Of a stretch of DNA of 24,220 bases, positions 6,679 through 14,061 are shown piece after piece. Position 1 is the stretch's first letter. Every line of letters begins with the position of its first letter. The notes under the pieces were generated by a model that was not told the origin of the DNA, did no database searches, and saw only the letters and a list, made by a program, of their open reading frames with translations. Position numbers and translations under genes: made by a program. The stretch is from CAMLDH01 sp966250375 (GTDB lineage Bacteria; Pseudomonadota; Gammaproteobacteria; Burkholderiales; Burkholderiaceae_D): contig CBINHE010000062.1 in NCBI GenBank assembly GCA_966250375.1, positions 1-24,220 of the forward strand. Reading direction: 5' to 3'.

Positions 6679-7242
6679 ATGTTACTAATGATCGACAACT
6701 ACGACTCCTTCACCTACAACCTGGTGCAGTACTTCGGTGAACTGGGGGAAGATGTGCGCACCTTCCGCAACGATGAAATTACGTTGAACGAGATCGCTGC
6801 ATTGAAACCGGATCGCATTTGCATCTCGCCCGGCCCATGCACGCCGCACGAAGCGGGCGTATCGGTGCCATTGCTGCAACGCTTTGCGGAAGAGCTTCCG
6901 ATTCTCGGCGTATGCCTGGGGCATCAAAGCATCGGCGCTGCATTCGGCGGCAAGGTGATTCGCGCCAAAGAAGTAATGCATGGAAAAACTTCAGTAATCG
7001 CACATACGGGCGTTGGCGTATTCAAAGATTTGCCTAGCCCTTACACCATCATCCGCTACCACTCATTGGCTATCGAGCGCTCGTCGCTGCCGGATTGCCT
7101 GGAAGTGACTGCATGGACCGACGATGGTGAAATCATGGGCGTACGGCACAAGGAATTTAATATCCAAGGCGTGCAGTTCCACCCGGAATCGATCCTGTCC
7201 GAACACGGTCATGCATTGCTGAAAAATTTCCTGGTCGCTTGA
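6679..7242 (+). CDS. trpG: Anthranilate synthase component II (glutamine amidotransferase)
   Basis: The 187-residue protein is a class I glutamine amidotransferase that supplies ammonia to TrpE. It opens with the typical MLLMIDNYDSFTYNLVQY. The catalytic triad is C79 in GVCLGHQ, H168 and E170 in FHPES, and the oxyanion region is SPGPCTP at 50-56. It starts one base after the trpE stop codon, with GGGGAG (6667-6672) as ribosome site inside the end of trpE. In many bacteria the same subunit also serves p-aminobenzoate synthase; whether it does so here cannot be told. It is not fused to TrpD, unlike in enteric bacteria. A 108-bp gap separates it from trpD. Confidence 0.96.
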   Translation: MLLMIDNYDSFTYNLVQYFGELGEDVRTFRNDEITLNEIAALKPDRICISPGPCTPHEAGVSVPLLQRFAEELPILGVCLGHQSIGAAFGGKVIRAKEVMHGKTSVIAHTGVGVFKDLPSPYTIIRYHSLAIERSSLPDCLEVTAWTDDGEIMGVRHKEFNIQGVQFHPESILSEHGHALLKNFLVA

Positions 7243-7350
7243 CCAGTAATCCCCATTAAAGGGATGGTAGTGCGCTACGTTAACCCATCCTTATCCCGCC
7301 CTCCCCTTCAAGAGAATGGTGAGAAATGCGAAAAGCCAGGAGAAGCTGCC

Positions 7351-8385
7351 ATGTCGATCACCCAACAAGAAGCTCTTTTGCGTTGTATTGAACATCGCGA
7401 AATTTTTCACGATGAAATGTTGTCATTGTTTCGCAAAATCATGAGCGGTGAAATGTCGCCAGTCATGATTGCTGCGCTGACCATGGGTCTGCGCGTGAAA
7501 AAAGAAACCATCGGTGAGGTCGCCGCCGCCGCGCAAGTCATGCGCGAATTCGCCACCAAGGTACCGATGGCCGACACTACCAATCTTCTGGATATCGTCG
7601 GTACCGGCGGCGATGGTGCGCATACTTTCAATATTTCAACCGCATCGATGTTCGTTGCCGCCGCCGCCGGCGCGCGTGTCGCCAAGCACGGCGGACGCAG
7701 CGTATCGTCGTCGTCCGGTAGTGCTGACGTGCTGGAATCCTTGGGTGCGAACATCAATTTGCAACCTGAGCAGGTGGCGAAATCGATCGTCCAAACCGGT
7801 ATCGGCTTCATGTTCGCACCCAATCACCACGCTGCGATGAAACATGCGGCGCCGGTACGCAAGGAACTCGGCGTACGCACGATTTTCAATATTCTCGGAC
7901 CGCTCACCAATCCTGCGGGTGCGCCGAATATCCTGATGGGCGTATTCCATCCTGACTTGGTCGGTATCCAGGTACGCGTGCTGCAGCGTCTGGGTACCCA
8001 ACATGCGGTAGTCGTGTGGGGCCGCGACAACATGGACGAAGTGTCGCTCGGCGCGGCCACCATGGTTGGCGAACTGGTCAATGGCGAAATCCGCGAGTAT
8101 GAAATCCATCCGGAAGACTTCGGCCTGCAGATGGTCGCAAGCCGCAATCTGAAGGTGGCAAGCGCGGTGGAATCGAAAGAGAAAATTTTCGAAGCACTCG
8201 ACAACAAGACCGGCCCGGTGCGCGACATCGTCGTGTTAAATGCGGGTACCGCATTGTACGCAGCCGGTGTGGCCGGATCGATTGCCGATGGATTAACAAA
8301 AGCACGGGAAGCAGTGGCATCCGGCGCCGCGCGCGCCAAGCTGGCGCAATTCGTGCAAGTGACGCAACAACTGGGCGGAGCCTGA
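7351..8385 (+). CDS. trpD: Anthranilate phosphoribosyltransferase
   Basis: The 344-residue product transfers phosphoribose from PRPP to anthranilate, the second tryptophan-specific step. Visible motifs are GTGGDG (84-89, PRPP pyrophosphate binding), NIST (94-97), KHGGRS (112-117) and GSADVLESLG (123-132), then FNILGPLTNPAG and the metal-binding DEVS region. The start at 7351 is supported by AGGAG (7339-7343); an upstream in-frame start at 7264 would add 29 residues without family similarity. The 108 bp before it contain small inverted repeats (ATCCC/GGGAT and GGATGG/CCATCC) that could fold in the mRNA, but no terminator T-run is seen, so the operon probably continues from trpG. trpC follows after six bases. 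Confidence 0.96.
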   Translation: MSITQQEALLRCIEHREIFHDEMLSLFRKIMSGEMSPVMIAALTMGLRVKKETIGEVAAAAQVMREFATKVPMADTTNLLDIVGTGGDGAHTFNISTASMFVAAAAGARVAKHGGRSVSSSSGSADVLESLGANINLQPEQVAKSIVQTGIGFMFAPNHHAAMKHAAPVRKELGVRTIFNILGPLTNPAGAPNILMGVFHPDLVGIQVRVLQRLGTQHAVVVWGRDNMDEVSLGAATMVGELVNGEIREYEIHPEDFGLQMVASRNLKVASAVESKEKIFEALDNKTGPVRDIVVLNAGTALYAAGVAGSIADGLTKAREAVASGAARAKLAQFVQVTQQLGGA

Positions 8386-8391
8386 TTCACC

Positions 8392-9192
8392 ATGAATGAC
8401 ATCCTGAAAAAAATCCTCGAGGTCAAAGTCGGCGAAATCGCCGCAGCAAAGAAATATCGCGATTTTGCTGGCCTGCGACGTGATGTGGAGAGCGACACAA
8501 CGGCACGAAGCAGCATCCGCGGCTTCGAGTCCGGCCTGCGTGCCAAAATCGCCGCTGGTCAGCCCGGCGTGATTGCAGAGGTGAAAAAGGCCTCACCGTC
8601 GAAAGGCATCTTGCGTGCCGATTTCCGTCCGTCCGACATCGCCACCAGTTATGCGCAACATGGCGCAGCCTGCTTATCGGTTTTGACCGATGTGCAATTT
8701 TTTCAAGGCGATTCCGCGTACCTGCAACAGGCGCGCGATGCGTGCGCGATCCCGGTATTGCGCAAGGACTTCATGATCGACCCGTATCAGGTCTATCAGG
8801 CGCGATCTTGGGGGGCGGATTGCATTTTGCTCATCGTCGCTGCACTCGACCATGGGTTAATGGCGGAACTGGAAGCGTGTGCGCACGAGGTGGGAATGGG
8901 GGTATTGGTCGAAGTGCATGATGCCGATGAACTAACAGCGGCATTGCGCTTGAAGACGTCAATGGTCGGGATCAACAACCGCAACCTGCGCACGTTCGAA
9001 ACATCGCTGCAAACCACCATCGATTTGCTACCGCGCATTCCACCGGACAAGCTGGTGATCACGGAATCCGGCATTTTGAAACCGGATGATGTGAAACGCA
9101 TGCGCGATGCCGATGTGCATGCGTTCTTGGTTGGCGAAGCGTTTATGCGCGCACCGGAGCCGGGAGTGGAATTGAGCCGCTTGTTCGGCTAA
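8392..9192 (+). CDS. trpC: Indole-3-glycerol phosphate synthase
   Basis: The 266-residue TIM-barrel enzyme closes the ring of carboxyphenylaminodeoxyribulose phosphate to give indole-3-glycerol phosphate. Family motifs are AEVKKASPSKG (catalytic Lys near 65), SVLTDVQFFQG, VLRKDFMIDPYQ, GINNRNLRTF, TESGI and FLVGEAFM at the phosphate-binding end. It stands alone, not fused to TrpF as in enterics. No trpF or trpBA follows here; in Burkholderiales these usually lie at another locus. A ribosome site is poor (GGCGGAGCC overlaps the end of trpD), which suggests coupled translation across the six-base gap. A GC-rich hairpin 16 bases after the stop closes the operon. Confidence 0.96.
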   Translation: MNDILKKILEVKVGEIAAAKKYRDFAGLRRDVESDTTARSSIRGFESGLRAKIAAGQPGVIAEVKKASPSKGILRADFRPSDIATSYAQHGAACLSVLTDVQFFQGDSAYLQQARDACAIPVLRKDFMIDPYQVYQARSWGADCILLIVAALDHGLMAELEACAHEVGMGVLVEVHDADELTAALRLKTSMVGINNRNLRTFETSLQTTIDLLPRIPPDKLVITESGILKPDDVKRMRDADVHAFLVGEAFMRAPEPGVELSRLFG

Positions 9193-9207
9193 CGGTGTTT
9201 GTAATTG

Positions 9208-9227
9208 GGGCGCATCGTGATGCGCCC
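9208..9227. terminator. Hairpin between convergent trpC and M61 peptidase genes
   Basis: GGGCGCAT (9208-9215) and ATGCGCCC (9220-9227) form a perfect 8-bp GC-rich stem with a 4-base loop CGTG. It lies in the 51-bp gap between convergent genes. There is no long T-run on either side, so it may be a weak bidirectional terminator or an RNA 3'-end stabiliser. Confidence 0.55.
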
Positions 9228-9243
9228 ACTCTTCCTCGAAGAC

Positions 9244-11040
9244 TTATTCCTGCAGCCATGCCGCGCGCATGCGACTGGCCGCCACAGGTTTCGCCTCAGC
9301 CGTCAACGCCATCTGCGGTGCATCGTCTGCCGCCAGCTTCACCGCAAACGTCATTAATTCATCGCGTCGAAACGCGTGCAGCGTGATTGTATCGCCAATA
9401 CGATAACGTGCGAGCAGCCCGTCCAGATTGGCGGCCGACACGCGCAAGCCATCGATCGCGACCAGCAAGTCGCCTGCCGACAAGCCGGCACGATGTGCGG
9501 CGCCATGCTCATACACATTCGCAAGCTTGCAATCGTTGCCTTCACGTGTGGTGCGCGCTCCCAAGCCGGGCTTCGCCTCCTTGCGTGTATCGGCCAAGAT
9601 TACGCCGAATGGCGCCAGCAAGTTCGCTAGCGGCAAGTCGTCGGTGCCGTGCACGAAACGATCGAGTACGCGCTTCAGTTTCAAACCGGTCACTTCATCG
9701 AATAGTGCATCGACGTCGGCTTCAGTAACGCCTTGACCGCCCTTGCGACCGGCCGAATAAAAATCGCGGCCATAGCGTTGCCACAGGGTGCGCATCACGT
9801 GGTCCAGCGACTTCTTGCCCTTGGTCTCGGCGCGTATCGTCAAGTCGAGCGCCAGCGCAATCAATGAACCCTTGGTGTAATAACTGACAATTGCATTCGG
9901 CGAATTCTCATCCTGCCGATAGTATTTGGTCCATGCATCGAAACTCGATTCCGCGACACTTTGCTTATGCCGTCCGCTGCCGCGCAATACACCATTGAGC
10001 GGCTTCGCCAACAACTTGAAATACGCCGTTTCATCGATTACACCGCTGCGCACCAGCATCAGATCGTCGTAATAACTGGTGAAACCTTCAAATAGCCACA
10101 GCAGCGGCGTGTACGCTTCGGTGCGCAAATCGTACGGTGCAAAAACGGCGGGCTTGATGCGCTTGACATTCCACGTATGGAAATACTCGTGGCTGCACAG
10201 GCCAAGAAAGCCGCGATAACCGTCGTTCATGTCCTTCTGCCCTTTGACCGGCAGATCGGCCCGCGCACAAATGAGCGCGGTCGACGCACGATGTTCCAGT
10301 CCGCCGTAGCCATCGCCGACTGCCATCGTCATGAACACGTAGCGCTCCATCGGTGCGCGCTTGGTGTTCGGCTCGAAAAAGGCGATTTGCGCTTCGCATA
10401 TTTTTTTCAGATCGTCAGACAGGCGCGCGATATCGAGATTCGGCACGCAGCCGGTGATGGCGATATCGTGCGGCACACCGTGCGCCTTGAAGGTCGCCAG
10501 TTCGAACGTGCCCATCTCGACCGGATGGTCGATGAGCGCGTCGTAATTTTCCGCAATGTAGGTGCCGAATCCATAACGCCTGGCTTTCAATTCCGGCAAT
10601 GCCGTTGCGATTCGCCATGCTTTGCCGGCAGCGTCATCAGGGCGCTGAATATCGATGACATGCGGCATGGCTTCCTGTCCGTCGACACGGAGAAACACGC
10701 TGCTGCCGTTGAAAAACCCGTGGGTCTGATCCAGATGCGCGGCACGCACCGACAAATCCCATGCATACACGTTATAGCGCAGGGTCAATGGATTGGCGCA
10801 TGGCGCCGCTTGCCAACTGTGCTTGTCGAGCTTTTTGAGTGCAATTTTTTTACCGTTGGCTTTAGCGTCGATCTGAATGATGTTACGTGCAAACTCGCGG
10901 ATCATATAACTGCCGGGAATCCAGGCAGGCAATGCGAAAATCTGACCTTCGGGGTCTGGCGCATTGACGGTCAGAGTAATTTCGAACAGATGGGCAGCCA
11001 AATCCTTCGGAACGATGGCGTACTGAATTGCGTTTTTCAT
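9244..11040 (-). CDS. M61 family metallopeptidase with PDZ domain
   Basis: The product (598 residues from the chosen start) matches the M61 glycyl aminopeptidase family. From this start, an N-terminal beta-rich domain with LPAWIPGSYMIREFARN is followed by the gluzincin catalytic domain: GGLEH (246-250), zinc motif HEYFH (284-288) in SHEYFHTWNVKRIKP, and the third zinc ligand E318 in WLFEGFTSYY. A C-terminal PDZ domain (about 495-570) contains AHRAGLSAGDLLVAIDG. No signal peptide is evident, which suggests a cytoplasmic enzyme. Start 11040 (MKNAIQYAIVP) is preferred over 11061 because an AGAGGA lies upstream of it, although ten bases away. It is transcribed alone: the dsbC terminator lies upstream and trpC converges downstream. 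A 22-bp near-palindrome 40 bp upstream may be an operator. Confidence 0.9.
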   Translation of the reverse strand: MKNAIQYAIVPKDLAAHLFEITLTVNAPDPEGQIFALPAWIPGSYMIREFARNIIQIDAKANGKKIALKKLDKHSWQAAPCANPLTLRYNVYAWDLSVRAAHLDQTHGFFNGSSVFLRVDGQEAMPHVIDIQRPDDAAGKAWRIATALPELKARRYGFGTYIAENYDALIDHPVEMGTFELATFKAHGVPHDIAITGCVPNLDIARLSDDLKKICEAQIAFFEPNTKRAPMERYVFMTMAVGDGYGGLEHRASTALICARADLPVKGQKDMNDGYRGFLGLCSHEYFHTWNVKRIKPAVFAPYDLRTEAYTPLLWLFEGFTSYYDDLMLVRSGVIDETAYFKLLAKPLNGVLRGSGRHKQSVAESSFDAWTKYYRQDENSPNAIVSYYTKGSLIALALDLTIRAETKGKKSLDHVMRTLWQRYGRDFYSAGRKGGQGVTEADVDALFDEVTGLKLKRVLDRFVHGTDDLPLANLLAPFGVILADTRKEAKPGLGARTTREGNDCKLANVYEHGAAHRAGLSAGDLLVAIDGLRVSAANLDGLLARYRIGDTITLHAFRRDELMTFAVKLAADDAPQMALTAEAKPVAASRMRAAWLQE

Positions 11041-11079
11041 GTAAATACTGTCCTCTGACATTCGCGAAATTACTGATCA

Positions 11080-11101
11080 CGTGAGTGCCATGGCAATCAC
11101 G
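11080..11101. repeat. 22-bp near-perfect palindrome upstream of the M61 peptidase gene
   Basis: CGTGA at 11080-11084 and TCACG at 11097-11101 flank TGCCATGGCA (11086-11095), giving an inverted repeat with a single mismatched pair (positions 11085 and 11096). On the minus strand a TTGACG box at 11104-11109 lies immediately beside it. The position, 40-61 bp before the peptidase start, fits an operator over the promoter. No regulator can be named. Confidence 0.45.
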
Positions 11102-11127
11102 CACGTCAATATAAAGCGCAAGCGAAT

Positions 11128-11162
11128 TAAAAAAACGCGCATCCTGCAGAACAGAATGCGCG
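11128..11162 (-). terminator. Rho-independent terminator of the ubiH-like/dsbC transcript
   Basis: On the minus strand an 11-bp stem (11152-11162 with 11136-11146, one G-T pair) closes a 5-base loop and is followed by seven T (plus-strand A at 11129-11135). It lies 28 bases after the dsbC stop, before the M61 gene, and separates the two transcripts. This is the classic intrinsic terminator form. Confidence 0.88.
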
Positions 11163-11190
11163 CCATCAATTTGGTGCAAAACGAAGGTTA

Positions 11191-11913
11191 CTAGCCTTTA
11201 ACTGCGGCGAGTCTGCTCTCGAGCGCCTTGGCATCGATTGCCCCGGGAATGCGCGAGCCATCGGTGAAGAAAATGGTAGGCGTCCCGCTGATTTTCAGTT
11301 TGTGCCCCAGTGCCAGGACTTTCTCATGTGGTGTCGTGCAATTGGCCGGCGCCGCAGCGGCTGCCTTGCCGTTCAACATCAAGTCGTCCCACGCTTTGGA
11401 TCGATCGGCAGCGCACCAGACATTTTTCGATTTGACGATGGAATCCTCGGCCAGAATGTTGTACATGAAAGTGTATACCGTCACGTTGTCCATCTCTTGC
11501 AGAGTTTGGCGGAAACGCTTGCAATAACCGCAATTCGGATCCTCGAACACCGCGATCACGCGCTTGCCATTGCCCTTAACCATCTTCAATGCAAGTTCCA
11601 ACGGGAGGTCAGAGAACTTGATCTTATTGATTTCATCCACGCGCTGCCTGGTGTAATCTTGAAACGTCGTCGTATCGAGCACGCGTCCGACAAATAGGTA
11701 TTTCGCCTTCTCGTCGGTATATAAAATATCGCCGCCGGCACGAACCTCATACAGGCCAGCATACGGCGTCTTGGTCACCGACTCGACTTTTGCTCGCTCA
11801 CCCAAACGCGGTTCGATCAGCTTTTTGACTGCTGCTTCCTGTGCCGTCTCGCCAAACGTGGTGGCTGCAGCCAAGCCCAAGAGTGCTGCTATCGCTACTT
11901 TGATCAGTTTCAT
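11191..11913 (-). CDS. dsbC: Periplasmic thiol:disulfide interchange protein DsbC
   Basis: The 240-residue protein matches DsbC, the periplasmic disulfide isomerase and chaperone that corrects wrong disulfides and is kept reduced by DsbD. The N-terminus MKLIKVAIAALLGLAAATTFG is a Sec signal peptide. The N-terminal dimerisation domain (about 25-85) includes GDILYTDEKAKYLFVG. The thioredoxin-fold domain carries the active site FEDPNCGYCKRF and the cis-proline loop SGTPTIFF, and a second cysteine pair lies at NVWCAAD and PANCTT. The ATG at 11913 is preferred over an in-frame TTG at 11925. It lies 33 bp downstream of the UbiH-family gene on the same strand and shares its terminator, so the two probably form one transcript. 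dsbB is also in this window. Confidence 0.94.
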   Translation of the reverse strand: MKLIKVAIAALLGLAAATTFGETAQEAAVKKLIEPRLGERAKVESVTKTPYAGLYEVRAGGDILYTDEKAKYLFVGRVLDTTTFQDYTRQRVDEINKIKFSDLPLELALKMVKGNGKRVIAVFEDPNCGYCKRFRQTLQEMDNVTVYTFMYNILAEDSIVKSKNVWCAADRSKAWDDLMLNGKAAAAAPANCTTPHEKVLALGHKLKISGTPTIFFTDGSRIPGAIDAKALESRLAAVKG

Positions 11914-11946
11914 TGTGTTGTCCAATTAATGTTCTCGCAAGCGACG

Positions 11947-13194
11947 TTACGGACGCTTTCCCAATGCATGCGATATTAAACCTCTTTTTAAGAGCGGTAA
12001 CTTATTGACGAGGTTTAACCCGATATTCCGCACCACGCGCAACGGCTCGAATTCGGTCGCAAACAAACGCTCCAAACCATCGGTCGCGATTTGCATCAAT
12101 AATATTTCTTCCTTGCGCGCCCGTGCATAGCGCGACAGTAGGCGCGCGTCGCCGCAATCGCGCTGCGGCTCGCGCGCCGCGACGACCTTCAAGAGTGCCG
12201 CGACATCTCCGAAACCCAGATTCATGCCGTGCCCTGCCAATGGATGCACGACATGCGCGGCATCGCCCACCAGCGCCACGCGCGGCGCAGTAATCGCATG
12301 CGGCCGCAACAGCATGAGCGGAAACGCCTTCACTGCTTCTGGCTGGACTGGACGCAACTGCCCCAACTTCTCCGCGCAAAAAACGGACACGCGCCGCGCC
12401 AATTCGGTCAACGGCGCACGCAACAAGGTCTCGGCCAATGCATCCGGCGCCGACCACACCAAGGATACCCGCTGTCCTGGCAAAGGCAGCAATGCGACGA
12501 TCCCTTCCGACGATGCAAACCATTGGTAGGCAACGCCGCGATGCGGCTTGTCGCATTCGAAATTGGCCACTACCGCGCGCTGTCCATACGGACGGTAATC
12601 GATGCCGATGTCGCATTGCCCGCGCACCCAGGATTGCCCGCCGTCTGCACCGACCAGCAACGACGCGCCGAGAGTGTCGCCATTATCCAGTTGCACCGTC
12701 GCATTCGTGCTGTCGACATGCAACGCTGTCGCGCGACCGCTCACTATCCTGAGATTCGGTGCGAATCGGAGTGCTGCGTCCAGCGCCTGGTTCAAATTGG
12801 CATCTTCGACAATCCACGCCAACGCGCCAACCCGCGCACCATAAGCATCGAATGCGAGATGGCCGGCGTTCTGGCCACCATTGCCATTCACATCCATCGC
12901 ATCGACCGGCGCGATGCGCGCCGCATCGAGCGCATCCCACACTTTGACCGATGACAGCAAGTCATGTGCGACATGATTCAACGCATAGACCCGCACATCC
13001 CAACCAGCCGGCTGCGTAACAGGCGAACCGTTTGGCGGGCCGGCCGGAGGGCTCAACAAAGTAACGCTCTGCCCTGCTTGCGCAAAGCCCAAAGCCGCCA
13101 CTTTCCCGATGGCGCCATTGCCAACAACACAAACATCACTTTGCAAATGCATGGAACGAAAAGCTGCTGTAGTAGAGGAAGATGAAGCATTCAT
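11947..13194 (-). CDS. UbiH/UbiF/VisC-family FAD-dependent hydroxylase
   Basis: The 415-residue product is a flavoprotein monooxygenase of the UbiH/COQ6 family, which hydroxylates the ubiquinone ring using O2 and NADPH. The FAD motif GNGAIG (25-30) follows DVCVV. GADGG (182-186) is the DG motif, and VALVGDAAHVVHPLAGHGMNLGFGD (from 306) is the GD motif that binds the ribityl chain. UbiH, UbiI, UbiF, UbiL and UbiM cannot be told apart by eye, so no symbol is given. The start at 13194 is chosen because TATAAT lies six bases upstream on the minus strand, which would make a leaderless mRNA; a later start at 13152 (MHLQSDVCV) is possible. dsbC follows 33 bp downstream. ubiX, in the same pathway, lies at 23406. 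Confidence 0.9.
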   Translation of the reverse strand: MNASSSSTTAAFRSMHLQSDVCVVGNGAIGKVAALGFAQAGQSVTLLSPPAGPPNGSPVTQPAGWDVRVYALNHVAHDLLSSVKVWDALDAARIAPVDAMDVNGNGGQNAGHLAFDAYGARVGALAWIVEDANLNQALDAALRFAPNLRIVSGRATALHVDSTNATVQLDNGDTLGASLLVGADGGQSWVRGQCDIGIDYRPYGQRAVVANFECDKPHRGVAYQWFASSEGIVALLPLPGQRVSLVWSAPDALAETLLRAPLTELARRVSVFCAEKLGQLRPVQPEAVKAFPLMLLRPHAITAPRVALVGDAAHVVHPLAGHGMNLGFGDVAALLKVVAAREPQRDCGDARLLSRYARARKEEILLMQIATDGLERLFATEFEPLRVVRNIGLNLVNKLPLLKRGLISHALGKRP

Positions 13195-13200
13195 AAAAAC

Positions 13201-13206
13201 ATTATA
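13201..13206 (-). promoter_or_regulatory. -10 box of a probable leaderless promoter for the UbiH-family gene
   Basis: Perfect TATAAT on the minus strand at 13206-13201, followed by GTTTTT and then ATG at 13194. Transcription would begin at or next to the start codon. The -35 region (around 13224-13229, CAATCC) does not match consensus. Confidence 0.5.
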
Positions 13207-13239
13207 GCGGTTGCGGCCGACATGGATTGCATTTTCCCC

Positions 13240-13267
13240 TTGCAAAATTCGATAGCTTTGTTATACT
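13240..13267 (+). promoter_or_regulatory. tRNA-Phe promoter
   Basis: TTGCAA (13240-13245) and TATACT (13262-13267) are separated by 16 bp, and a GC-rich discriminator (GCGCGCC) precedes the tRNA 5' end by a few bases. GC-rich discriminators are typical of stringently controlled stable RNA promoters. Confidence 0.7.
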
Positions 13268-13277
13268 TGCGCGCCTT

Positions 13278-13353
13278 GGCCTGGTAGCTCAGTCGGTAGA
13301 GCAGAGGATTGAAAATCCTTGTGTCGGTGGTTCGATTCCGCCCCGGGCCACCA
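13278..13353 (+). tRNA. tRNA-Phe (anticodon GAA)
   Basis: A 76-nt cloverleaf fits exactly: acceptor GGCCTGG/CCGGGCC (one G-T pair), D arm GCTC/GAGC, anticodon stem GAGGA/TCCTT around loop TTGAAAA with GAA at 13311-13313, variable loop GTGTC, and T arm GGTGG/CCGCC with TTCGATT. The 3' CCA is encoded. The sequence is very close to the E. coli tRNA-Phe layout. A promoter and a strong terminator flank it, so it is a single-gene transcript divergent from the UbiH-family gene. Confidence 0.98.
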
Positions 13354-13361
13354 AAAAAATC

Positions 13362-13391
13362 AAGGGCTTAGCTTCGGCTAAGCCCTTTTTT
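13362..13391 (+). terminator. Rho-independent terminator of tRNA-Phe
   Basis: An 11-bp perfect stem (13362-13372 with 13377-13387) with a stable TTCG tetraloop ends in a run of T (13386-13391). It lies eight bases after the tRNA 3' end. Confidence 0.93.
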
Positions 13392-13393
13392 AT

Positions 13394-13423
13394 TTCTACA
13401 ATTTAAACACCCCTTCTACAATT
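13394..13423 (+). repeat. Direct repeat TTCTACAATT, two copies 20 bp apart
   Basis: Copies lie at 13394-13403 and 13414-13423, spaced by 20 bp (about two helical turns), just past the tRNA terminator and 190 bp before the DUF1488-like gene. The spacing would suit a protein contacting one face of DNA; chance is also possible in this AT-rich stretch. Confidence 0.35.
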
Positions 13424-13608
13424 CATTTGTTTGGGATTCGGCGGCTTATCGCTTGCCCTCCTCTCAATGCCATCTGTTTTTATTCCCCGGCAATAGCTGC
13501 CAACTTGACCCTTGCGGTTTAGGTTTATTCCATTCGCGTGCAGCATGGGGCCAGAACCAAGCTGATTGCATTCGATCGGCAGTTCTTGATGAAATATCCG
13601 GAGATAAT

Positions 13609-13860
13609 ATGAGCCATGCATTAGCAGAACCTCGCGTAATCAGCGACGGCGTCACCTTTACGGTAGTCGTTGAATTCAAAGACTATGATTGCCTTGTTTC
13701 TACCGACGCGCTATCCGATCTGAGTCGGTCGCAAGATCCGAAACTCGGCCTGATTAAAGTGTACAAGGCGTACGAAGCAAAAATTCAGGGCATTGCAAGA
13801 CGGTTGGTAACCGCAGGCGTCACGGGCACGCCGCTTGTTTTGCAAACCAAGTACTTTTAA
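13609..13860 (+). CDS. DUF1488-like small protein
   Basis: The 83-residue product starts MSHALAEPRVISDGVTFTVV. A central part (VEFKDYDCLVSTDALSDL) leads to a Lys-rich helix and the end KIQGIARRLVTAGVTGTPLVLQTKYF. The layout of beta strands, a Cys-x-Val-Ser/Thr segment, a helix ending in xIxxIARR and a final LxTxxF resembles DUF1488, a family of small cytoplasmic proteins of unknown function found widely in Burkholderiales. A CCGGAGATAAT ribosome site precedes ATG 13609. The frame is open further upstream to 13453, but that part has no coding character. It is probably a single-gene unit. Assignment is by eye and only moderately sure. Confidence 0.7.
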   Translation: MSHALAEPRVISDGVTFTVVVEFKDYDCLVSTDALSDLSRSQDPKLGLIKVYKAYEAKIQGIARRLVTAGVTGTPLVLQTKYF

Positions 13861-13913
13861 TCAAGCGTGACAAAGCCAATGAAATTGAAGGAAAATGTGG
13901 AGGGAGAATTCTT

Positions 13914-14000
13914 GTGACGATCCTTGGACGCATTATTGCGCGAGATGAAATGCCGGCACTTGTGTTGACATGTCTCGCTGCGCTATCAACGGCGTCATAG
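13914..14000 (+). CDS. Possible 28-residue small hydrophobic protein
   Basis: A GTG start at 13914 has a near-ideal ribosome site, GGAGGGAG, seven bases upstream. The ORF reads MTILGRIIARDEMPALVLTC and then LAALSTAS before TAG at 13998-14000. The second half is hydrophobic, but short for a membrane span. It lies 53 bp after the DUF1488-like gene on the same strand. No family is recognised. The ribosome site is the only strong argument; the ORF may be chance. Confidence 0.25.
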   Translation: MTILGRIIARDEMPALVLTCLAALSTAS

Positions 14001-14061
14001 GCGTTAGTGCAATTGATCGGCGACGCATTGTTGTTATGCCGTTACGACACGCTTGGCCAAC

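Noticed and set aside
7824..8546. Long minus-strand open frame of 240 codons antisense to trpD and trpC
   Set aside because: It mirrors the codon bias of two clearly real genes, shows no family motif, and crosses their junction.
10177..11058. Plus-strand open frame of 293 codons antisense to the M61 peptidase
   Set aside because: The peptidase frame carries all zinc-binding motifs; the antisense frame has no recognisable domain.
13278..13353. tRNA-Phe as an integration (att) site for an island up to hemA
   Set aside because: I found no second copy of the tRNA 3' end in the window and no integrase gene; an island remains a guess.
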